Source of the DNA: Cristatella mucedo
Taxonomy: Eukaryota; Bryozoa; Phylactolaemata; Cristatellidae
NCBI GenBank assembly: GCA_009760855.2
Contig: WPIO01000057.1
Coordinates: forward strand, 1,941,001 to 2,005,000
Length of the DNA stretch: 64,000 nt
Direction of reading: 5' to 3'
Shown: positions 15,201 through 27,900 of the stretch, piece by piece
Position numbering within the stretch: position 1 is the first letter of the stretch
Layout of the letters: each line of letters begins with the position of its first letter
Notes under the pieces: model-generated
What the model was told of the DNA's origin: nothing
Databases searched by the model: none
Seen by the model: only the letters and a program-made list of their open reading frames with translations
Program-made: the position numbers and the translations under genes

Positions 15201-18200
15201 TACCACTAGCCATATATCATGCTTCCTTTGAAGCATATGGGGAGCGCTTGTAAAGAGATTTTAAGTTATCTAAGGCAGCATGCAAATGTCATGCTATTAT
15301 TATTCTAGCCTGGTGCCACCGGAAACTTGGAAAGAACAAACCTCAAAATTGGTTAAGCTAACATCACTCCACTGACACTATTCTGTAGGTCTTACTAAAA
15401 GGTAGCTATGAGGATGACTACGTTTCCTTTAGCAAGTTTCCCTAAGCTAAGATAGTTGCTTGATAGCGCATGATTGATTGGCACTTCCGATGAAGCTATT
15501 CTTGGGAGAGATTCTCTTGCAGTCAGTTGTAAGGTACCTGGATACAGTTTTCTTATGGTACTACACGAGTTTCATATTATTACTTTGCTTTGATTCGCCG
15601 TGCACACAGAACGTCCGCACAGAACCAACACCAACAATTTATTCTACTACTCACAGAGCAGAGGGAGCACGACTTCACTCGCCCTACTCTCCCACTCTAG
15701 TCCCCTCTCCTCGACTCCGGCTGTGCCTTGGCCAACCCCGATGGTGAATCCACCATCTGTTCACCAGCGGGTAATTGGCCTGTGTCAACGCCTTATTAGA
15801 AGCCGACCACAGCTGTGCATAGGCCCCTCTCGAGGATGCTCCCACCAGCTGTTTAGTAAAAGAGCGATACCGGCCTACATATACTCAGACCACAATTACT
15901 ACTAATATTATTAAATTTCGGTATCACCGAACGTTTGTTCACTGAAATTCTGTGCTATTTCCTAACTGTGTATGCCTTACAAGTATCGAAATGGCCATTC
16001 TTTTCCACACATTTTTGTGTGACAAGGACAGTGACAATTTTGAAAGTATCCATTTCCAAAAAGAAACTGGACAAATTCTTGTCTTTAGCTCAAATTTGGT
16101 AAGAAAAAAGAACAAGTGACAAATGACAAATGAACATAGGAAAATGATCACAAAAGATCATGGAGTAGCTTTTTAAGATTTAGGATTGTAAATCCCATTA
16201 AAGTAAATCCCATTTATAAATCAGCTTCCAAACGTGAAACTCCATTAGATTCTTATTGTTCAGTTTTGGTTGTGCGACTTTAGAGTTTGGCAGATCTTTG
16301 TGGAATCTCCCACCTTGCTCCTAGAGTAAGCCGCCGTGTTCGCCTTTAATTTATGAACATGATCATCAAGGATATGGAATGTAGAATAAATCATCTTACA
16401 GCTGGCACCACGGCTCAACCAGCTTTGAAGGGTTGTGCCTTGTGATTATCCAGAAAGCCCTACGAGCCACCACGACAAAGCTGCTCCGAGCCGATTTCAC
16501 CTTACCGGTAATAATATTAATGCCCACGTTATCTAAGTTCCAATTATTTGAATGTTTAAATAAATTTTTGACTAACCCACGCACTGTAAAACTCACTGCT
16601 GTAGAGTCAATAACGAAGAGTTGAGTAAGGAATCATACTCATGCAAGTATGCAAAAGCCAACAAATAGAAGAAAAAATGGGTAGACGTTCAAGAACGCTG
16701 GTCGGTGGAATACTTTTAGAAAAAAGAATCGAAATGCATTCGAAAAACGTTTTGCGAGACTGAAGGTCACTACCGGACGTCTAGTCATCGGCTGCAGACC
16801 GAAGCTACAAGCAGAGGGTTGGCACAATTACCTGCAGTACTGTTGGGCTTCCCTGCAAAGGAGGATCGCTGTTCTTCTGATATTCAGATGCTCAGGCTGA
16901 GAGAAAAAGTGAGCAGCAATCAATAGTACGGGGAAGCTGCGTCAGATTCTTTTGGACTAGCGGCTTGGCCGCTAGTCCAAAAGCTCCTGCAGCTTCTCGT
17001 GGGATGCTACGTTACGCTGGTAAACCTACACCATTGGCTGATCTGCAGGGTGACGCCCCGCCCGAATAGCTACAACGCCTGCTCTTCTATCGGCCAGCAT
17101 CTTTGCCAGTACCTCTATTGTAAGTAGATATTATCACTCTTGATACTGTGGCCATTTCTTTTTGCTGCAACTGGATTGTTCTATAAACTGTGACAAAGTG
17201 CTGCTCGTAAAAATTAAGCACAAGGTGCAGTTTGATATGACCTACTTTATTCAACGTAGACACTTGGAGAGGAAAGTAAACTGTGAATAGTGTTATTAGT
17301 ACCTGGGTGGGGTGCACTGTTTCGCTCTACAATCACTCGGTCGAGGGCATACATATTGGGCTAAAAATAGTACCATATCGTTTTTCCAATGAAATGCAAA
17401 TTTTTAGCATCGTGCAAGTACTAGATATTTTTCTTGTTAACCTCTCAGATTTATCTTTTTCAGATAAGGACATAAATCTGAGAGTAATCACACAAACATC
17501 TGGAGTTAACGTCTTCTGTTGGCAACTTCTCAGGGACAACGATGCGACCAAGCGCTGCGATGATACGGATGCTGCAAGAACGATAGATTATTGTATTCAG
17601 AGTCCCGTACATTGTAAGCAAGCTAAAAGAAATTATAGAAGGGCATGCACGCAACGGCGGGTAGCATCGCTACAGCTTGGGTCGGTGGTTAAGGTGCTCG
17701 CCCCGAACCAAGGACTGACCGAGGTCGTGGGCTCGAACCCCGTGGCATATATGAAGCGTCTGAATAGAGATCAAGTTCGCTTAGAATGCTATGCAAAGGA
17801 ATTATAAATTATTTTTTATTTACTGCGATGTAATAGTCGGTAACAAGAATGTATTTCTTTTTTAGGCAAAGCAATTACCGTAAACGTTCCCCATCCACTC
17901 AACTCACGTAGTTGCGAACCACGCATTTGTTTTATTCCGCACAGTAAGTTCATGTTCACGCTGTTTTTAAATTCGACTTTATACCTGAAATCACTCTTTC
18001 GTATTGCTTAGAAATGCACCTAAGTGAATGTATCTTGGAAAAACGTTCGGCCGCTGCCGAAACTAATATTTCCTGATCTTAAATATTTATCTTTAACTTA
18101 CCACAGTTGTAATATCGTAAACTGTTATGTCGCCTTCACTGTAACGGTACTGTATTTCATGCACTGCGACGAGTTCTGAACCCATAACGCTTGCAAGTAG

Positions 18201-18907
18201 ATTCTTCTTACGTTTTAGTGAGCTGCATTTTCGCCTAATGTAGGAAAGTGAGGATGCTGTTTCTTGGGTCGTTACACCAAGCTAAGATTATTAAACTTCA
18301 TTAATTATAAATGTGCTTGAGGCTATGCTCGGAAGCTTTACAGATAAGGCTACCTTCAGCAATCATTCCTTTAAATGAGTGCTTTTGTTTCACAGGCTCC
18401 TAAAAGATTTCTGTTCAATTGCCTGGGCGTCGTTGCACACTAGTTGCCAAAAGGTTAGCTCAGGGGCAAAGAGCTCGCATTTTTTCGACCTAATTAATTG
18501 ATGAGGGTCTGTGTCTAGCGATATCGTGTAGCCAGCTGCAAGTAGAGCGATAGCCGCTTAGGCTTTCCGCTGATTTAGCAACTCTTGGACCACTGAATCA
18601 GAAAACCTCTACTTAATTTTATCCACACGCACGCCAGCAGTCGATTCTTGTAAGCTATCATTCTATAATACGCAGGATTAGGAAAATCTCGCTACACTGT
18701 ACAGAATTGTTTTTCTTCCAGACACATGCCAGCCATATGACTCAACACTGGTGCCGGACGGGGCACACACACCAGGCCTACACGGACGCGCTCTTTGAAA
18801 ATAATAATAATAACAACAAAGACGTCTGTACAGCTCAATGGTGTTCACGTCTTTTTGCTAACATAACAGCTTGGCGGTGTTCGGCCATCGGATCCATCTT
18901 CGGTGTC

Positions 18908-18957
<50 letters not shown>

Positions 18958-21900
18958 GCTGTCTCACTTTACACTTAAATGATCCGAAGCCGCAGTGACG
19001 CCTGCTCGAATATTGATACGCCGCTCGTGGGCCGCTCACCGGCCGCCTAGAGTGTACGTCGCGAAGCAGGAGGATCTCGGCGCTCACCTCCAAGCTTCCG
19101 CGTGCACCCTCTCTTTTCTACAGAGAGAGCCCAGAAAAGAGATTAGGTTTTCTGACGCCTTTATGCAAATACATTATTATTATTATTAATATTAATGTAT
19201 TTATTACTATTTGCGGTCGTCCACAGTGGGAGTAATCTCGTACACCAGGCAGTGAAATTGGGCGTGCAAACGCAACTGGCAGAGCCCGTGTGTGCTGCGA
19301 ATACTGCACGCGATTAGCCTCCTTTCATGGACGGCTCCGTGCCCAGCGTCAGCAGGACTTCTTGCCTTGTAGCCTTTTTCTGCTTTTTGTAAAGAGAAGG
19401 GCCAAGACTAATACAAATTTCCAAGGCAAATATTAACTAGGTGAATGAGAATAGCCACGATCTCTTGCGAAATTTCCACATAAGTCTAGCAAGACGTGCT
19501 TTTGCGACATTCAGCTCGGTCTAGGTGGCTCGGACTTAACAAAGGACGCGGCGGTGTTCGCTACGTTTGTTAGCCACACGAGGTGCTATCTATAGATGGC
19601 CCACACCCTTGCCGGCCTAGTTAGCAGCAGTGGTGCTTTTACAATCCATTTACCTTTCACTCGTTACTCTTGGTCTGTTTTCTAATTTTACAGAGGACTA
19701 CATATTGACATATGTTCCCGGCTGCTTTGTTCACCTGATAGACGTCAATGTCCACTCTGACGCTACTCACCACGTGATCTACCAGAGTGAGTTGCCGCCT
19801 GTTAACAGTAGAGCACTAATTCGCCTGTAATTTAATGTAATGAATCCCATCTGTAACTCAAACCTCAGGAGCAGAAACAGGATTTTCAGGTTGGGGCAAG
19901 GTACACTGCTCCTGCCCATTGGGCCTGGGGAAATTTGCCGCAAGAAATAGGTACTTCCCTCTGTCAATGGGGGGGGGCAACTGCCACCCCTTTGACAGAG
20001 GGAAGTACATATAGTACACGCCCCCTGGCGAACGCTCATTGTGTATGGCTTTGCAGTAGAGTTTTTGGACTAACTGCATGCATCTCATTTCGACATTATC
20101 TTGTGCGAATTCCCAGCATAGAGCCGAATATTTATTATCTAATGAGCTCACGTACGTGTGGTTGCCATTGAGAAAAGGACGAGCTCTTGGCAATGCAAAG
20201 AAGCTGCGGCAGTATTGAATGAACCTACCAATCTCTTCGTAGGCTCGGTTATGCACAGCACGCTCGGAATATCTGGACAACTGTCTTACTTCCGCACTCA
20301 ATCAGGTATGCGTGCGTGGCTGAAAAAAGAAGTAAGTGGAAGCTGAGCTTGGATTGTAAGGAAAGGAGTCAACATTGGCTTTGTATTTTGGTTAAAAATG
20401 ATTGTCCGACAATAAAATTAAACTCTGCTTAGAGCTAATGCTTCTAATCGAGTCCGTGTACACTTGATGAAATTCATGTATTCTTAAGTCTTGCTTAAGG
20501 GTGACCTCGTGCTAATTACAGCAACTGGATTCTACGATCCAGTAGAAGGTCAAGCTTACAACATTGCCATGTCATCAGATTACGCACTCGATAAGTTTGG
20601 ACAGTGCTACTCAGCATACACTCGTTTGGCTTTGGTCAGGTACCTGACTTTGTATGCAAACGACAAAAGACAAGTGATGCAGGTACAGATTACTCCATTG
20701 AGATTGGGGGATGCGAAAAATATTGCAGGGGTTTTTCAAACGTCGAAATATTTATTTCAAGCGGTTTTCAAAGTTTGCATGTGGAATAAGGAATACTATC
20801 TGTCTAATTGTTCTACCTTTTTCTTGAAACAGCGAAATACCTGTCTTCAAGCCCTCCTCAATTATTGATCTAAAAACTGCTGTTCATCTGCTTCGAGTGC
20901 AACCTCTAAAAAAATTTGGAATTAGGATTTATTCCAAATTCACATAAGTCTGGCACAACGATATTCTTAATTTGATCAGTTTTATTAAATTTAGCCCAAT
21001 AATTCGTTTAATATCAGCTCAAAATTTCTCCTTCAGTTATCAGATTTTAAAAGTAAACTTAGCTTTCAAAGACCAACTTGTTCTCTCGGTATGGACCTTA
21101 TAGAAGAAGCCAATACAGTATGCCATTTTTCTAGTGCAATGATCACTAATATTTGCAAGCAATCAGACTATCCCAAAACGACTGCAAAGTGTTTTCAGCA
21201 ATTATCTCACTGGCTCTCCAGCGGCTCCTAAACTAAACTCCATAGGCCACAAACACAGCCTCGTAACTGCGTTAGTTCGTACCACAGGCGTGTAGAATAC
21301 TGGTAGAGCTGGCGCCTTGGGGCATGGCAAGCCTCGTTACAAGCAGACAGGCTTAAGGTAGCAGAGTAATGAAGCACTAAAATGCATCCTGACTGTGAAA
21401 TAGAAAATTTAAGTCGTTATCCTTGACCTGTATATTGATGGCCTCAGAGATGCACGACTCGACAGCACCAGCAAGCGGTAGCATACAGCGTCGAATCGTT
21501 TGAAGACCGCCAAATTACAATTATATGACTCTTAATTAAATGAGTGACCTTTTTATGCCTCGCAGCCATCAATTACGGTATAGTCAATTCCCAAGTATTA
21601 CAATGCAGGAACAAACAGCTACTAATCTCCTTTACAGTAAATGTAAAGCGCCTAGAAATAGATTGAGTTCTCTGACGGCGCTTTCTCAAATGCATTATTG
21701 TTATTATCTTCTAAAGCATTGTCAAAGCCTAACTGCTTTTGCATTAACGTGTTTTAGAAGAAACTACACATTTTCAGGTCCCTCTGAATTAACGCGTTTT
21801 AGAAGTAACTATACATTTTCAGGTAATAATAATAATAATGCACTTGATAAACCACCCTCAGAGAACTTAATCTCTCTCTAGGCGCTTTAAATTTGCTGCA

Positions 21901-24900
21901 AATGGAAATGCAATTGAATGGTAAGTAAAATCATGCTTGAAAAACAAAGAAAATGAATAATATGGTTAGGGCTGACATGCACAGGGTCAGCATGCAAATG
22001 TGGTTAGTGGCAGCATGCACAGTGTCAGCACGCATAAGCACATGAAGGACAAATCACAGGGACCCACTAAATGCTGTCCTAAATAGGTGTGTTTTTAAGT
22101 TCCTTTTAAATGTCAGGTCAGGGTATGTTCTGACGCAGGTCGGTTGGAAGTTCCAGGCTTTGGGAGCATACGAACAGGTCCCTTCATTCTCTTGCTCCAG
22201 CCTATCAATAAGAAATATTCCCTAAAAAGTCGGTGCATCGATGACCCGCTCTTGTAGGTCAGTTCATTTAGCTAGCTTGCCTTGAAACAACTTCAAATCA
22301 TTTAGAGACCTTATCCTTTATTTGGTATGTTCTCGTAGCCTATAACTCACTTCCGCCTGACTTAACAACAGCACTGACTTGATGACATGTTAAAAGAAGC
22401 TAAACAATATCCTTTTTTCTCACTGCATTTGTGGTCCTTGTGGTTTAATATTTTTGTGCTAATGCGTGCTGAATCTGTGTATGTTAATACTAACCATATG
22501 CTCATTCTAGTTGTCTGAGAGCATCATGCAAATGTGATGCTATTATTATTGTTACTTTTCCACTGAGCTGGTTTGGCTCAGTGGCTAAGATGCTGGCCTC
22601 AATACATGTCTATGTAAATTTATTTGACGATCGCGGTCGTGGGGTCGAGCTCCGTGGCATTTTCCAAGAGCCTGAATAGAGATTAAGTTCTCTTATGGCG
22701 CTATACAACAAATTACATCTATCGTCATATATTCCTTTAGTCATCTGAAATATTATGGAGTGATTATCCCACTCGTCTATGTCCGGGAAAGGTAAGAAAA
22801 AAATTCAGATCACAGATTGTATAATTTAAAGCTTGGAATGCATAAAGAAATCATTGTGATATAAAGCATCCTGGAGAGTAGTGGTGATTTCTTGGGCTCG
22901 TCAGTTATAGCAAAGCTGGGCGATTACCATTAAAGTGAGTCAGCACATTCTAGGCGCTTGCATTAGAGAGAAGAAATCTCAAGGCTACCTCTTCAAGCTC
23001 AGGCAACTCCGAGGTTCCTATTGTGGTATATGAAGGTCTCTGTACAAATTAAGAGCAAGCAAGAAAGAGGCCCTTACATCTTCAGATATTTTCGCTTTGC
23101 AGTTTTTTTTAGAAATCATCTTCATTGCAACCATCCTCTAGGCTACGTAACAACAAAAATGAATGGAATTAAAGATTTCAATTTCCCAAAATAACCGGAA
23201 TTCAGTAAAACAGCAAGGAAAAGGCAATAAGGTATTATTGTAAGAATTTTCATGTTTAAAATGGTTTTGTTACGTACGGACATAAATCCATGGCTCAATC
23301 TGTAAAAGATTGTTGGCCTTGAGAAGCTCGGTGGGCCTCTCCTGTTTGGATGATTTATGCAAGCTTATGAGCCTCTTCAAAGGACAGTGAATACACCACA
23401 AGCGACGTCATTACACAGAGCTATTCTCCTTCGTGTGATTACCATCCTGGGTGGCATTGATCATGGTCACGTCAGTGCTGTGATCCTGCTTGGCCTGTCA
23501 GGACATTCCGACACTGAAAGCCTAAACGTCTGGCTAGAGCTATACGCTTCTTTGGTCTTGGTTTAGCAACTGTATATGGTTCTTCTATCTCTAGATGTTT
23601 ACTAGTAAAACGATGACAGTATAGAAATAATAAGAAATAATATATATATATATATATATACTTGTAATAAGAATAACAACATGGAATTAATAATAATAAT
23701 ATAAATCTTATTTGTGAACTCGGGAAAGTTATTACTTCTCAGCTATTGGGAGCAGCTTTATGTTCTCAGGATGCATGAATATTTAGTTTACTTTGTTTTT
23801 GAAGAACCTTGGAGTAGCGGGTAGTTCAGCCTACATGCTCCCATCATAGCGTGCAGTTTAGCCACTGCTTAGGGTCAACCCTCGCAAATGAAGCTCGACG
23901 GTACCTCGATGTCATTGCAAGAGTACTATTTTTTTAGCTTCTGTCTATGATAAAGAAAGACATTGGAAGTCCAGAAACGAGCTGTCTCATTATGGAGCAC
24001 ATCGTTAGTAAGTACAGCGAGAGCCGTCTTTAGAGTTTTGAAAGAGGGAGCACTGGAGCTGCGCACAATCGGCGATCGATAGCTGAGCTGAGCTTTGTAG
24101 GTTCGACTCATGTCGAATTCTGCACGTCCACTTGCGACACTTCCGCGAGCAGACTTTTACCGTACAGTGCTTGCGAAGACTTTAGCTTGAGTCGAGCAGA
24201 TCGACAGTGGTGTCAGCCGGTCAAGGTAAGACGGGCCATTGTATTAGCCGAGGGCCTCCGCTGTTTCTTTGTCTGCCGCTGCCAATGCCAACATAGCCCC
24301 TGAACGTTCAGCCTGAGCTATCTGTTTAGCCTGCTTTCGGGAATCTATTGACCTATACATCTTACAAAAATCAAATCCTTTGGAGACAGTGCTTTTAATT
24401 CGTATGCTCCCAAAACCTGGAACTCGCTCCCGACATCCGTCACGACATCCCCTAACTTAACCACATTTAAAAAGAAATTAAAACCACACATATTTATGAC
24501 AGCATTTAGTGGGTCCCTGCGATTTGTCCTCTATGTGCTTATGCGTGCTGACACTGTGTGTGCTACCACTAACTGCATTTGCATGCTGACCCTGTGCACG
24601 TCACCCTAACTTTGTTATTAATGTTGGTAATCAAGCATGATATGACTCACAATTCAATCTTTTTTCCTTTGCAGTAAATGTAAAACGCCTAGAAAGAGAT
24701 TGAGTTCTGAGGGCGTTTTATCAAGCGTATTATTTTTTTTTTTTTTATTTATATTGTTATTACTATCATCCTGAATATGCCTCTGCATGCTTTGAATGAC
24801 TTGAACGAATTATTCGTGCTTATTAATTTGGATTCATGCAATTGATCAGCTAGCGTATTGCCATTTGAAGTCTGCCAGCAGTTTTCATTCGTCCTCAGCC

Positions 24901-27900
24901 ATATCTTAGCAGCTGCAACGGCTAAGCAAAGCCAAGGTAGAATAAACTTGAGTCAAATTTAATAATAATAATGCACTTGATAAAGTGCCCTCAGAGAACT
25001 TAATCTATTTCTAGGCGCTTTACATTTGCTTCAAAGTGAATTGCAATTGAATGGTAAGTAAAATCATGCTTGAAAAACAAACAAAATGAGTAATATGGTT
25101 AGGGGTGACATGCACAGCATGCAAATTCGACCTAGCTACGGTTATTTTGGAAAAGGATGACAGAGAAAACGCACTGCAGTGGCTAAAATCAACCACTACC
25201 GGCTGATCTGGTGCTCACCATTCTTAAAGCTATACACATGCTAGCAACTTCAATTATCCGAGCCTATACGATACCCATCATATACAATCTAATCTGAGTC
25301 AAATCTATCTAATTCAAGTTTCATCAGATTTGAATTTATTTCGGTCAATGTGGTTATAACTATTTCACATACCAAGTAAACTCATATAACCAATTTGGTT
25401 TGTACTATGTCATGCTACGTTATCTTGCCGCTAGGTTTAAGAAATTCACTTCTAAATTAACTGAAATTAAGTCTGTACGTTTTTCTTGCCATTGCATGCC
25501 GACTCCTCAAGACAAAAAACCTGTGAGGGGCTCTCTTAGTTTATTTATGTCACCTCGTGGTCCCAACGTGGCAAGGCTTGACGTGTCGTTACATGTACGT
25601 TAGTGAACGCTTTACCTACACTACCATCCATAGACTGCAAGAAGCTAACTACCTATATTATTGCAAGTTACCGCTATTATCAGCTTTCAGGCTAATAAGA
25701 ATTATCTTAATGTACTGCATAGCTTCAGAGGAGTTCATCTTACGGTACTTACAAAATCACTAAGAAATTTCACATTTAAACTATTTACTTAATAAGAGTG
25801 CATGCCAGATTTGTTCTTGCCTTGACGGATGTGAGAAATTTTTTCCGAAATTTGGCCAGTTTTCTCATTTTTGAGCTTTTAAATATTGCAGCTTGTCTTC
25901 GCAGCACCTTTTCCACGATTCTGGTTTGAAGATGTTCTCATGCTTGCTTTTAGCATTTGCTTTTTCGCTGACGTCATGAACTTGTATGCCCTGTCATACA
26001 CATATACCTTAACAATGGTATGACGGCCCAATAGTCTTAGCACACTGTGGGCACCACCACTCCGGGTTGCAAGTCTTCGCACTTCTACTCTTACTGTGAA
26101 GCGAGCTGAATATTAATTAATATAAAATAATAGAAATACAATATAAAATAGCTGCCGGAGAATAAAATTTCTTTAGAGGCGCTTTAAATATGCTTAAATT
26201 GAATACATTCAATTGTTCTGTGTTATTTTTGCAATTCCAGAACGCATAAGCAACTAAAGAGCAACTAAACTAAAGACTCAACTCAAATAATCTCAACTAA
26301 AACTCAACTAAAGAGCAACTAAAGAACACACCTGTTTAGGAAAGCATTTAGTGGGTCCCTGTGATTCAGCCTTGATGTACTTATGCGTGCGTGCTGACAC
26401 TGTGCATGCTGCCACTAACCACATTTGCATGCTGACCCTGTGCATGTCACCCATATCAATGTTATGCTTGCTGCCATTGGGCATGCTACCACTAACCATT
26501 CGGTCGTGCATCCTGTTCAGAAAATGTAGAGTGCGTATAAAGAGATTGAGTTCTCTGAGGGTGCTATATCAAATGTAATATTATTATTACGGAAACTTTG
26601 CATGGGCAAAGTAAGTACTGTGAAATCCTATGAGTTTTTTGCTCACTTTCAAGTCCGGCGTTATCATCACCCTTTCAATCTCAGACGTCTTCCCTATCCT
26701 TTCGCACTTCCAGGCATTTAGCGGAGACAGCACGCCAGCTCGAATACAATCTCACATTCTGGCCGATCCGGTTCAAAATATGGGCATTACACCCAAGCTG
26801 ATCGGCGAGGTTAAAGCGGGCGCGAAAACCAGTGAAAATATGGCGTCTCAGCATTGGAAACAATTTGCTACTCACTGTAAGACGAGGCCACCGCTTGGGA
26901 GCAGGTGAGCCACGTTTGGATTTGTGTACAGCAAAACGGACTGAGCCCAACTTATAGCAACAAAATAGCAGCACAACTGTGGCGTACACTGCTGGTCAGC
27001 TCCTACTGCAGCATAATGCAATAGCTCTGCACGAGCTCTTCCTTTTAGCAAGCCTGGCTTCAGTGCGCCAGCGGCACCTCAGCTAAAAATTTGATTACTT
27101 AAAATGATGGAGTACTTAAAAGGTTGTGGAGAAACTAAAATATTACGGCGTAATTAAGAATTTATGGAGTAACTACACTATGCTTGTAAACTAACACGAA
27201 AAACTTGCTTCGGAGGTTTGGTTTGGGCTTACGCTGTCCTAGTCGTTGATCCCGTCCTACTACTGCGTTAACGCCCAGATCTTCAAATTAAAAAAAGTGT
27301 GGGACTTTATCACTTGCGGAAATTTCTTATTTTCTGATTTTTTCATCAAAGTTAATACTCCAATACGAGAGTCCAACTTCAATTAACGTTCTATTTATTT
27401 GGGGGCACTCTACCAATTGTTTGCTTACGAATGAATAAGCTAGTGAATTAGCAGTGGCTGTCATTTAATAGAAGTACGTACCTTAAATAAATAAATACTT
27501 GCTGATTTAACAGCCCCTTTTAATAGCAACAGAAGAGCCTTTATGGCTATCATCACCGCTTGCAGTGGTAGTAAAGGATCACCCTCGGCAGGATTTGAAC
27601 CCGCGACCTCGGTCTTGAAAACCAGCTGCTTTATCTAGTATTCCATCGCGTCTATATTCAAAATTACGCAGGTTCATTTAAAAGGTATAGATCAATTGAA
27701 AGGTTGCGGAGTAATTAAAAACAGCATAGACATCAACCGATCGCGCACGTAGACGATAACTTAGCGAGCATGAAGGCGAGGCATTGCCACTGTCACATTT
27801 AAATGACTAGCGATAATAGTACACTATTCATACATCTGCAGGCTAGAGGTACAGTCGGTATTGTAAGCTTTCCCAATAGCTCCTGGTACGTTCACCCTCT

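Larger units (their letters stand above)
17944..19693 (+). other. Intron 8
   Basis: Holds a degenerate SINE-like stretch (18455-18620), a TA microsatellite (18910-18958) and, near 19115-19200, a partial LINE-like tail (gagattaggttttctgacgc, then TTATTATTATTA). Nothing else recognised. Confidence 0.5.
20683..26713 (+). other. Intron 11 (6 kb), repeat-rich
   Basis: Carries two opposed LINE copies, one SINE, further LINE fragments on both strands, a short TA repeat at 23640-23660 and a near-perfect 37-base duplication at 21743-21824. Phase 0 on both sides means no extra exon is needed here. Confidence 0.65.
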
